DNA of 24,534 nucleotides from Armatimonadota bacterium (GTDB taxonomy: Bacteria; Armatimonadota; HRBIN16). Position 1 is the first letter of the stretch, and the number at the start of each line of letters is the position of its first letter. Of the stretch, positions 16,218 to 22,943 are shown piece after piece. The DNA lies in contig JAPWUZ010000008.1 of NCBI GenBank assembly GCA_028275265.1, positions 1 through 24,534 on the forward strand, written 5' to 3'. Below the pieces are notes generated by a model. That model had not been told where the DNA came from and did not search any database. It saw nothing but the letters and a program-made list of their open reading frames with translations. Made by a program: the position numbers and the translations under genes.

Positions 16218-17555
16218 ATGTCTGTCCTGCGCTTTCCTGATGGATTTCTCTGGGGAGCCGCAACTGCTTCCTACCAGATAGAGGGTTCTCCGCTGGCTGA
16301 TGGCGCCGGAGCCTCTATCTGGCATCGGTTCTCCCACACGCCGGGTACCACGCATAACGGCGATACGGGTGATGTTGCCTGCGACCATTACCGTCGGTGG
16401 CAGGAGGATGTCGCGCTGATGCGCGAAATGGGCTTGAAAGCGTATCGTTTCTCTATCAGCTGGCCTCGCGTTCTTCCCGAAGGCAAAGGCGCGGTCAACC
16501 CCGCCGGGCTGGATTTCTACGACCGTCTGGTGGATGCGCTGCTGGAGGCGGGCATTGAGCCGATGATTACGCTTTATCACTGGGACCTGCCCGGCGCTCT
16601 GCAGGACCTCGGTGGTTGGGCGAATCGTGAGATTGTCAACTGGTTTGGCGATTACACGCAGGTTGTGGCGCAGCGGCTTGGCGACCGGGTGCGCCTGTGG
16701 GCGACGCTTAACGAGCCCTGGGTGTTTACGTTTCTGGGTTACGTACAGGGCTATCATGCGCCGGGCATGCGCGACCTGTGGGCGGGGCTTCGTGCCGTAC
16801 ATCATGCCTTGCTGGCGCACGGCGAGGCGGTTGCCCGTATGCGCGCCATTTTGCCGGAGCAGGTTCGGGTTGGTATCGTACTGAATCTCGCTCCACAACA
16901 TCCTGCAACCGACAGCGAGGAGGACAAAGCCGCAGCAGAGCGGGTACATGCGATGAACAACGCCTTGTTTGTGGAACCGCTGGTCAAAGGTACTTATCCT
17001 GCGCTGGCGGAGCAGATGGTTGGCTTCGCGTGGCCCAAGATACAGAGTGGAGACATGGAGCGCATTGCTCAACCTATCGATTTCATCGGCGTCAACTACT
17101 ATTCGCGGGGCATAGTGAAGCACGCTGAGCACGGCTACCTGCAGGCGGAAGGTGTTGGAAATGAGGGCGCTCAGTACACCGATATGGGCTGGGAGGTCTA
17201 TCCGGACGGACTGTATGAGATTCTGCAGTGGGTTCACTCAGAAGCACCGCAGCTGAGCCTGTATGTGACCGAGAACGGGGCGGCGTTCCGTGACGAATTG
17301 CAGGATGGCAGAGTGGCTGACGGACAGCGGCTGGAGTACCTGCGCCAGCACTTTACTCAGGCGCACAGGGCGATTCAGGACGGAGTTCCGTTGAAGGGGT
17401 ATTTCGTCTGGTCGCTCATGGACAACTTCGAGTGGGCATACGGTTACTCCAAGCGTTTTGGCATTGTTTACGTGGACTACGCCACACAGCGGCGTATCTG
17501 GAAAGACAGCGCACGGTGGTATCAGCAGGTGATTGCGGCGAACGCCGTGCAGTAG
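16218..17555 (+). CDS. GH1 family beta-glycosidase (beta-glucosidase-like)
   Basis: A 445-residue cytoplasmic GH1 enzyme, normal full length, expected to release glucose, galactose or related units from the non-reducing end of beta-linked oligosaccharides with retention of configuration. The N-terminal FPDGFLWGAATASYQIEG is the family signature. TLNEPW supplies the acid/base Glu166 and YVTENGAA the nucleophile Glu352. HWDLP, FSISWPRVLPEG and SLMDNFEWAYGYSKRFG line the sugar-binding site. No signal peptide is present. AAGGAGGG before the ATG is a strong ribosome site. It is transcribed away from the DgoD-like gene and from its own promoter, so a shared regulator could control both directions. 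The exact sugar is not predictable. Confidence 0.95.
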   Translation: MSVLRFPDGFLWGAATASYQIEGSPLADGAGASIWHRFSHTPGTTHNGDTGDVACDHYRRWQEDVALMREMGLKAYRFSISWPRVLPEGKGAVNPAGLDFYDRLVDALLEAGIEPMITLYHWDLPGALQDLGGWANREIVNWFGDYTQVVAQRLGDRVRLWATLNEPWVFTFLGYVQGYHAPGMRDLWAGLRAVHHALLAHGEAVARMRAILPEQVRVGIVLNLAPQHPATDSEEDKAAAERVHAMNNALFVEPLVKGTYPALAEQMVGFAWPKIQSGDMERIAQPIDFIGVNYYSRGIVKHAEHGYLQAEGVGNEGAQYTDMGWEVYPDGLYEILQWVHSEAPQLSLYVTENGAAFRDELQDGRVADGQRLEYLRQHFTQAHRAIQDGVPLKGYFVWSLMDNFEWAYGYSKRFGIVYVDYATQRRIWKDSARWYQQVIAANAVQ

Positions 17556-17575
17556 CGTCGTCCGTTTGTCTGTTC

Positions 17576-17639
17576 GGAGGGCGAACCTCCGGGTGAGCCG
17601 AATATAGCCGCACGCGGCTCGGCGAGAGGCTCGCCCTCC
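17576..17639. repeat. Long imperfect inverted repeat, likely bidirectional terminator
   Basis: Two 25-base arms (17576-17600 and 17615-17639) are inverted copies with nine outer bases (GGAGGGCGA) and six inner bases (GAGCCG) matching exactly, and mismatches between. The loop is 14 bases. It fills the gap where the GH1 gene and the minus-strand 767-residue gene converge. The composition looks like a dispersed palindromic element co-opted as a terminator. Confidence 0.55.
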
Positions 17640-17650
17640 TTGAAGTCGTC

Positions 17651-19954
17651 TTACGATGTTTTCTCCAGCGCGAACGAAGCCTGCTCGTGGTAGTCGTACG
17701 ACTCTATGCGGGTGCTACCCGTGAAATGCTTCGCTCGCACATGCAGGTACACCGAGAAGGTGCACCTCTGGTGTGTGGTGGGGAAGCCGGGCCATGGTCC
17801 CAGCAGTTGTCCGATGGTCAGGGAGCCGGACGGTTGAGCCGCAGCCGGTGGTTCCCCAACGTCGGCAGTGCCAGCAGAAAAGGTGCCGCCCGGACCGTTC
17901 AGTCCACGTCGCCACGTGAGCGAGTAGGACATCATGAAAGTGTTGCTGGGGTTGGATACGCCTCGGGGATGGTAGGCGCGGAACCCAACCGATACATTCG
18001 TCCCCTCGGATCCGCTGATGAACTGACACTCTTCGCTGCTGGGAATGCCGTTTCGCCGAATATCCACAATGTCCCCCTGCACCGGAGTGTTATCTATCCA
18101 GAACACGCTCACCACATCGGCAAAGGGTACATTATCGGTGGAGCTGGTGTCGCCGTACCGCCAGCGGCGGAACTGGAAGTTGCGGGCAGTGCCCGGGTCA
18201 CTGGCTGGAGCGGAGCTGGGTTTGATGCGGTTGCCTGAGGTGTCAAACAGTTCCAGAACGAGCATGTAACGTCCGGGGTTGAACAGCGTAGTGTTCCACA
18301 CCTGGTGATACTGTCCACTCAGCCAGTGGTTGCCGCCGCTCCAGTAGGGTATACGAACCAGTCCGACCTGTCCCCCGACGTCTGCCGGGTTCGCCGAGAG
18401 AGCTTCCGCAGTGACTTTCCATTCGCCACCCACGAACACGAAACGGTTCCATGCCACCGGTGCGTCAAGGACGGTCACGCTACCAGAGGGCGTGCCGCTG
18501 CTGTCGATGGGCACTACTGACAGGCGGTAGTACTTCGCGATGGGTTCCATCTCCGGAGAAATCCACAGCCGAATGCCCAACGAGCCTCCCCATGGACAAT
18601 CGGGCGCGTAGGAGGTGGTGAAGGTGCCGGAGCTGGCACTCAGCGCACCGGTTCGCGAGAGACCAGTCTGCGTAGGAAAGTTGAAGTGGCGCGAGCCGGG
18701 GCTGCCGATGTATTCCACCATCGCAAAAGGTATTCCCTCCGAAGGCGGCGAATCGCCCGGACCAGAACCGCAAACCAGCGCACGCCAGTACCATGTGCGG
18801 ATGTCTGCAGGTTCTCCTGCTGCAAACCAGTTGTGCGATGCCACGCCGTCGTAAACCGTGACCCAGCTGCCCTGAATGCGCTGGCGCACCTTGAAGGCGA
18901 ATGTGCTATGGCAGGTTGTACTGGATGGTGTGAGCCTTCGCGGGCGCAGGTAGCAGAAATCGAACCTTCCGCCCGGCTGGAGCGGGGTTTCGCCCACCTT
19001 GCGCATGGAACAGGTACAAATCAGCCCCATGAGATAGGGGCGAGCCAGCACATACTGCTCCGCCTGCTGGGTACTCATGCTGGTCAGCGCAATATAGTCC
19101 GCATACAACCGTTCAGCGGGCATGCTGGCAATCTCTGCGGGTGCGGTGGCAAGCCGTCGGCGCAGGTCAGCCACTTGCGAACGGATGCCCTCCTGTATCT
19201 GCGGACGCACCGCCTGTCGAACCGCGGTCAGCTCAAGCCGTTGGGTTAGCCTGTTGAGATTGTTAACCACAAACGGACTGGGGTCAGGACCGGGCGGGAA
19301 CGGACCGGGCGGGTCCACCGGCAGTGGGTCCGGTAGCGGGATGGGAATAACTTCCAGAATGTCCCGCAGGCGGTCTAACAGGTCAGGGATACGGATACGG
19401 GTGCAACAACATACCCTCTCGTAGATTTCCACGATGCCGTCACACAGAGGCAAACACCGTGGGGGGAAGAGGATATGCAGTTCCGGCTGGTACGTGAGGC
19501 TCTTGAGGGCGATATTCCGTGACAGGTTCAGCCCGGAAACAAGGTCTATCCTGTCCAGAATGTCCCACCACCACGGGCGGCATTTACGGGCAGTGCCGTT
19601 GACACATACAAACTCGAACAGGAACCGCTCCCAGATGTCCCTTCCGATGATTAATCCACGCTCCCGCCAGACGGGAAAGGTAACATTGGGGCGAAAGGTA
19701 ACGAGGCTCTCGGCGGTCAGCTGGGCGAGGTCGGTGACGTCGGGTCCCAGCGCGATTGCGGGCAGTTTCTCCCACTCTGCCTGCACGTCGAGGCGCTCTT
19801 TCTCGACGCGGGCAAGCTTCCGCACCGGTTTGCCCACCACGTCTACCTCGTAAACAGCAATTGTCGGCGCGGTTTCATCCGGCTTGATGCCAGCAATCTG
19901 CACACGCGCACTGAAGGTGGTCCTGCCGCGTTGTGTTTCCTGTCCTTCCTTCAT
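17651..19954 (-). CDS. Uncharacterised 767-residue Cys- and Pro-rich protein
   Basis: I do not recognise a characterised family. The start resembles a small beta-sandwich (VQIAGIKPDE, IAVYEVDVVGKPVRK). Next comes an aromatic and Cys-rich stretch: FEFVCVNGTARKC (Cys117, Cys125), KCRPWWWD, RCLPLCDG (Cys167, Cys171) and a triple Cys at 182-184. A Pro-rich hinge (about 203-228, PIPLPDPLPVDPPGPFPPGP) leads to an Arg-rich helical segment. CTCSMRKVGETPLQPGGRF (Cys313, Cys315) and FCY follow, and the last 400 residues look like beta-rich, Ser/Thr/Gly-rich domains. There is no signal peptide or membrane segment. ATG at 19954 follows AGGAG at suitable spacing. It lies 84 bases downstream of the sigma-factor gene, with a possible promoter of its own. 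The paired cysteines suggest metal binding or disulphides. Function unknown. Confidence 0.8.
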   Translation of the reverse strand: MKEGQETQRGRTTFSARVQIAGIKPDETAPTIAVYEVDVVGKPVRKLARVEKERLDVQAEWEKLPAIALGPDVTDLAQLTAESLVTFRPNVTFPVWRERGLIIGRDIWERFLFEFVCVNGTARKCRPWWWDILDRIDLVSGLNLSRNIALKSLTYQPELHILFPPRCLPLCDGIVEIYERVCCCTRIRIPDLLDRLRDILEVIPIPLPDPLPVDPPGPFPPGPDPSPFVVNNLNRLTQRLELTAVRQAVRPQIQEGIRSQVADLRRRLATAPAEIASMPAERLYADYIALTSMSTQQAEQYVLARPYLMGLICTCSMRKVGETPLQPGGRFDFCYLRPRRLTPSSTTCHSTFAFKVRQRIQGSWVTVYDGVASHNWFAAGEPADIRTWYWRALVCGSGPGDSPPSEGIPFAMVEYIGSPGSRHFNFPTQTGLSRTGALSASSGTFTTSYAPDCPWGGSLGIRLWISPEMEPIAKYYRLSVVPIDSSGTPSGSVTVLDAPVAWNRFVFVGGEWKVTAEALSANPADVGGQVGLVRIPYWSGGNHWLSGQYHQVWNTTLFNPGRYMLVLELFDTSGNRIKPSSAPASDPGTARNFQFRRWRYGDTSSTDNVPFADVVSVFWIDNTPVQGDIVDIRRNGIPSSEECQFISGSEGTNVSVGFRAYHPRGVSNPSNTFMMSYSLTWRRGLNGPGGTFSAGTADVGEPPAAAQPSGSLTIGQLLGPWPGFPTTHQRCTFSVYLHVRAKHFTGSTRIESYDYHEQASFALEKTS

Positions 19955-19980
19955 GCGAATCGTCTCCTTCCCGAGCAAAG

Positions 19981-20010
19981 ATTAGGGTGGCTACGCGGCT
20001 ACCCTGTCAA
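19981..20010 (-). promoter_or_regulatory. Candidate promoter with direct repeat, upstream of the 767-residue gene
   Basis: On the minus strand a perfect TTGACA (20005-20010) stands 18 bases from CCTAAT (19981-19986). The spacer contains two copies of GTAGCC spaced by two bases (19989-19994 and 19997-20002), which might be an operator. The gene's start is about 20 bases beyond the predicted transcription start. Confidence 0.45.
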
Positions 20011-20038
20011 AAATACTTGCATTTCATTCGGTTTTTGG

Positions 20039-20638
20039 TCACCCACCGTGTTCCTCTTCCGCCAGAGCTTCCTCTATCTTGCTTTTCAGACGAGCAAGGC
20101 GTTTGTGCACGGCGGTCTTGCTGAGCTCGATCCTGGCGGCGATTTCCCTTTCGGTCAGCCCTTCCTGATAGTGCCAGTGTAGCAACTGGCGTTCCTGTTC
20201 GGAGAGTAGCCGGAGCAGAATCTGCAGGTCGTAGAGGTCCTCGCATTGCTGGAAGGGCTTTTGCCATTCAGGGTCTATCGGCTCTATCAGTTCTGCAGTG
20301 TCTCCATCACATCGCAGAGACGTTGTGCTGATACTCCATCGCCAAGCGCGACGGTGTTCCTGACGAATCGCCTGCACCGCCTTGAGGAAGGCGTATGCGG
20401 GAAAGGAGACGTTTGCATTCGGTTTGTAAGAGAGAAGTGCGTTCCAGACGGCAATCCACGCTATCGATTCGCACTCTTCCCACCAGTAGGCTGCTTCATA
20501 GCCGGGGGGCGTTTTCCATTTTTGCACCCGCCGCAAGGCGTGTTGCGCAATCTGCTTCAGCTGGGAAAGCATCTGGGTATACTCCCTATCCCCCTCGCCT
20601 CGAGGCAGAGGGAACGCATCTTGTGGAGACTCTTTCAT
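20039..20638 (-). CDS. Sigma-70 family RNA polymerase sigma factor (stand-alone)
   Basis: A 199-residue two-domain sigma factor. Region 2 spans about 48-98 (YWWEECESIAWIAVWNALLSY and FPAYAFLKAVQAIRQEHRR). Region 4 spans about 140-192 and carries a helix-turn-helix (LTEREIAARIELSKTAVHKRL), which reads the -35 element. It lacks regions 1.1 and 3, so it resembles ECF or small sporulation-like sigma factors, and no anti-sigma gene sits beside it. The N-terminus includes FPLPRGEGDRE, which looks like translated repeat DNA. ATG at 20638 with GAGGAGGAG is preferred over the longer frame from 20656. The 767-residue gene lies downstream. Its regulon is unknown; nearby genes are candidates. Confidence 0.85.
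   Translation of the reverse strand: MKESPQDAFPLPRGEGDREYTQMLSQLKQIAQHALRRVQKWKTPPGYEAAYWWEECESIAWIAVWNALLSYKPNANVSFPAYAFLKAVQAIRQEHRRAWRWSISTTSLRCDGDTAELIEPIDPEWQKPFQQCEDLYDLQILLRLLSEQERQLLHWHYQEGLTEREIAARIELSKTAVHKRLARLKSKIEEALAEEEHGG
20592..20612. repeat. Palindromic repeat-like segment inside the sigma-factor gene
   Basis: CCCTCGCCT and its inverted partner AGGCAGAGGG meet around GCCTCGAGGC, with one bulged base. On the coding strand it reads PLPRGEGD, a peptide often produced when dispersed palindromic repeats are translated. It falls at residues 10-17, outside the conserved sigma regions. Confidence 0.4.
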
Positions 20639-20666
20639 GGTTCTCCTCCTCCACATTCAGATACGC

Positions 20667-20695
20667 AAAATATCGGAGGATTACCTGTTTGTCGA
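20667..20695 (-). promoter_or_regulatory. Candidate promoter for the sigma-factor gene
   Basis: On the minus strand TCGACA (20690-20695), a 17-base spacer and TATTTT (20667-20672) lie about 30 bases before the ATG at 20638. The -35 box is the same hexamer as in the HDOD promoter candidate. Confidence 0.45.
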
Positions 20696-20717
20696 AGGAA
20701 AAAGAGGTTGTTTTTTG

Positions 20718-20765
20718 AAAAATGCGCTCCATCGCCTTCCCATGATGGAGGTCGCGATAGAGCGC
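20718..20765 (-). terminator. Rho-independent terminator after the cyclophilin gene
   Basis: Read on the minus strand, GCGCTCTATCGC pairs with GCGATGGAGCGC (plus positions 20754-20765 and 20724-20735, one mismatch, 18-base loop), followed at once by ATTTTT. It lies 33 bases after the cyclophilin stop and would end the overlapping gene chain that starts beyond the right edge. Confidence 0.7.
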
Positions 20766-20798
20766 GTTTCTTCGGCGGTTATCGGCTCGCGCCGAAGG

Positions 20799-21398
20799 TT
20801 ACAGATGCGGCCTGGTATCGGAAATGGTAACCTCTTTCATGATGTCGTACTGCTGGATTTTGCGCACCACGTCCATGCCCTGGATCACCTTGCCGAAGAC
20901 GGCGTAATCACCGTCCAGCTGGTGTTGAGGTCCCAAGCAGATGTAGAACTGGCTGCCCGCGCTGTTCTTGTCATCGCCCTTACGTGCCATCGCGACCGCG
21001 CCGTCCTCGTGTTTGAGCCCGGTTTCCTCAAACGGGATGGTGTAGCCGGGTCCGCCGGTTCCATTGCCGTTAGGGTCGCCGCCCTGTACCACGAAATCAG
21101 GCACGACGCGATGGAACGTCAAACCGTTGTAGAAACCCTGCTTTGCCAGCTTGATGAAGTTGCCGGCAGTCTTGGGGGCTTTCTCCAGATTGAGCTCGAT
21201 GACGAATTTGCCTTTGCCTTCCACGTCCACGATGGCATACGCGACCTTACCAGGCGGCGCAGAGGCAGCGGGTGGCTGCGTTGCCTCCTCTTGCTTGGGT
21301 GCCATGACAGCCTCTCCAGAGGGTGTCTCTTTCTTTGCGCAGCCGACAAGACTGCACGCGATAGCCGCCATCAAGGCGAGTGTCCAGGTACCTTTCAT
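20799..21398 (-). CDS. Cyclophilin-type peptidyl-prolyl isomerase, lipoprotein
   Basis: A 199-residue cyclophilin that catalyses proline isomerisation during protein folding outside the cytoplasm. The start is a lipoprotein signal with lipobox LVGC, so Cys20 should be acylated and anchor it to a membrane. A Pro/Ala/Glu-rich linker leads to the catalytic domain from about residue 52: FHRVVPDFVVQGGDPNGNG (with the catalytic Arg of FHRV), GAVAMAR, SAGSQFYICLGPQHQLDG and YAVFGKV. All core motifs are present. GAAGGGGG precedes the ATG, and the start overlaps the stop of a 54-residue ORF as ATGA, so translation is coupled to the upstream chain. A terminator follows. Confidence 0.93.
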   Translation of the reverse strand: MKGTWTLALMAAIACSLVGCAKKETPSGEAVMAPKQEEATQPPAASAPPGKVAYAIVDVEGKGKFVIELNLEKAPKTAGNFIKLAKQGFYNGLTFHRVVPDFVVQGGDPNGNGTGGPGYTIPFEETGLKHEDGAVAMARKGDDKNSAGSQFYICLGPQHQLDGDYAVFGKVIQGMDVVRKIQQYDIMKEVTISDTRPHL

Positions 21399-21559
21399 AT
21401 CGAACCCCCTTCTCCGAGTGTGGTCACTACACGGTACATCTCTAACGCCTGCTCTTTGTTCAAGGGACAGAGGTTAAGGACACTGTATGCCAGTCCGTCG
21501 CTGTGTGCAGGAAGAGCATCGGGGATAAGTTGCTTTCCGTAGATGATTTCAGGTTCCAT
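21395..21559 (-). CDS. Small 54-residue ORF in an overlapping gene chain, unknown function
   Basis: An ATG at 21559 opens a 54-codon frame that ends exactly on the next gene. It starts 11 bases inside the end of the glycosylasparaginase-like gene, and its TGA overlaps the cyclophilin ATG (ATGA). It begins MEPEIIYGKQLIPDALPAHS and ends in LGEGGSI, with no signal peptide, membrane helix or known motif; I do not recognise it. Without it the two neighbours would be 150 bases apart, unlike the rest of this chain. No strong ribosome site is present, so it would depend on coupling. A chance frame is possible, but the overlaps at both ends and ordinary codon use argue for a gene. Confidence 0.55.
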   Translation of the reverse strand: MEPEIIYGKQLIPDALPAHSDGLAYSVLNLCPLNKEQALEMYRVVTTLGEGGSI

Positions 21560-22433
21560 CGGGGGACAGTGCCTCTATCTCTTCTAATTGCAAACGGTGT
21601 CCGTCATGCAGGGCGTACGGGAACTTTGCGTAGCTGGCGGAGACGCCAAAATCACCATCTGCACGTATTGCCAGCACCGCAGCGTGAGGCGGTACGCCGT
21701 TTTCGTCGGAGCGTTTGCGCATCAGGTAACGGATTGCCTCGTCGCATGCCTCCTGCGCGCTCATGCCCTGCTCCATGAAGAAGACCACGCGGGCGCACAG
21801 CGCAACACGACTAATCTCGTCACCGTTACCGGTGGCAACCGCCGCACCGACCTGCTCATCCGCATACAATCCTGCCCCAACGATGGGGCTGTCGCCGACA
21901 CGTCCGGGATATTTCCATTTCAGCCCTGACGTAGAGCAACCGACCACGATGGTATCCGGCGTCCAGATAATCATACCGACCGTGTCATGGCTGTCCTCCA
22001 CGTCGGCGGGAGGAGCTTGTGTTTCGCGCCACCGCAGCCACTGCTCCGAGGCTTCAGAGGAAAGCGTTTCCTCCTCTTCAAAGCCCTGTTCACGGGCGAA
22101 CTCCGCTGCGCCTTCGCCGACCAGCAACGCATGGGGAAGCACCTCCATCACCCGACGCGCCACCGAAATGGGACGACGAAAACCGCGAAGGGCGGCGACC
22201 GCTCCCGATCGATGTCCACGAGCGTCCATGATGGCGGCGTCCAGCTCCACATACCCCGCGCGGTTGGGTAAACCGCCATAGCCGACAGACTGCACGCTGG
22301 TGTCCAGCTCGACGGCGTTGATACCCGTTTCGAGGGCATCCAGAACGGAAGCCCCCAGCTCCAGCACGTTGAAAGCGCGTTCTACTGCCAGCTGACCGAA
22401 GTTCCATGTGGCGGTAAGCAGTACCCTGCTCAT
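21549..22433 (-). CDS. N4-(beta-N-acetylglucosaminyl)-L-asparaginase / isoaspartyl peptidase-like Ntn hydrolase
   Basis: A 294-residue Ntn hydrolase of the aspartylglucosaminidase family. Such proteins cut themselves to expose an N-terminal Thr, then hydrolyse GlcNAc-Asn or related amide bonds. The cleavage site is visible as DSHDTVGMII, with Thr151 the predicted nucleophile. GRVGDSPIVGAGLYAD and GAAVATGNGDEI are the conserved substrate pocket segments, and the early FNVLELGASVLDALETGI is typical. There is no signal peptide, whereas many characterised relatives are exported, so it may act on cytoplasmic glycopeptides or damaged peptides. The ATG at 22433 overlaps the RfaE2 stop (ATGA), and its own end overlaps the 54-residue ORF. 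Isoaspartyl peptidase is the main alternative. Confidence 0.85.
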   Translation of the reverse strand: MSRVLLTATWNFGQLAVERAFNVLELGASVLDALETGINAVELDTSVQSVGYGGLPNRAGYVELDAAIMDARGHRSGAVAALRGFRRPISVARRVMEVLPHALLVGEGAAEFAREQGFEEEETLSSEASEQWLRWRETQAPPADVEDSHDTVGMIIWTPDTIVVGCSTSGLKWKYPGRVGDSPIVGAGLYADEQVGAAVATGNGDEISRVALCARVVFFMEQGMSAQEACDEAIRYLMRKRSDENGVPPHAAVLAIRADGDFGVSASYAKFPYALHDGHRLQLEEIEALSPDGT

Positions 22434-22942
22434 ACCATCTCTTCCTCCCGCTCAGTCAGTGCCCGCACCACGCGCTCGACTAGTCGGGTAGTAGACCGCC
22501 CCTGTACCAGGGTAACCGTTACAACCTGTCCCCCGTACGAGCGCACGAGAGGAGCTTCCACAATACTATCGGGTCTGTAATCGCCGCCCTTCACGTAAAT
22601 CTCCGGACGCAACAGACCGATAACCGCTTCGGCGGTCAACTCCTCGTAAACAGTGACATAATCCACGCTCTCCAACGCTGCCAGCATTTCGGCGCGTTCG
22701 TCCTGCGTGACGAAGGGACGAGGATTGCCCTTCAGCTGGCGTACCGACTCGTCGCTGTTGATGGCTACCACAAGATAATCACCCAATTCGCGCGCTTCCT
22801 GCAGGTAGCGGATGTGTCCTATATGCAGGATGTCGAAACATCCGTTGGTGAACACGCATCGTTCGCCTTGACGGCGGCGTTGCTCCACAATCTGCGCCAG
22901 TTCGCGCTGTTCTTTGATTTTGTCAGTAGCCCTGCGTAGCAA
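22430..22942 (-). CDS. rfaE2: D-glycero-beta-D-manno-heptose 1-phosphate adenylyltransferase (RfaE2/HldE C-terminal type)
   Basis: A 170-residue nucleotidyltransferase predicted to make ADP-heptose, a precursor for lipopolysaccharide core or other surface glycans. FTNGCFDILHIGHIRYL contains the HxGH active site (His40, His43). AINSDESVRQLKG, VKGGDY and GRSTTRLVERV complete the family pattern. It is the stand-alone adenylyltransferase, not the fused kinase form, and no kinase gene is in view. TTG at 22942 is chosen because GGAG sits seven bases before it and the family start aligns; an upstream extension would run deep into the neighbouring gene. It begins one base after the coiled-coil gene's stop and ends in an ATGA overlap with the next gene. 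Confidence 0.88.
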   Translation of the reverse strand: MLRRATDKIKEQRELAQIVEQRRRQGERCVFTNGCFDILHIGHIRYLQEARELGDYLVVAINSDESVRQLKGNPRPFVTQDERAEMLAALESVDYVTVYEELTAEAVIGLLRPEIYVKGGDYRPDSIVEAPLVRSYGGQVVTVTLVQGRSTTRLVERVVRALTEREEEMV

Positions 22943-22943
22943 C

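Noticed and set aside
16096..16263. In-frame upstream extension of the DgoD-like gene.
   Set aside because: Covers the divergent promoter region and overlaps the GH1 start; the GTG at 16095 aligns with the known family start.
16203..17237. Minus-strand frame (344 codons) opposite the GH1 gene.
   Set aside because: Antisense to a complete GH1 enzyme with both catalytic glutamates.
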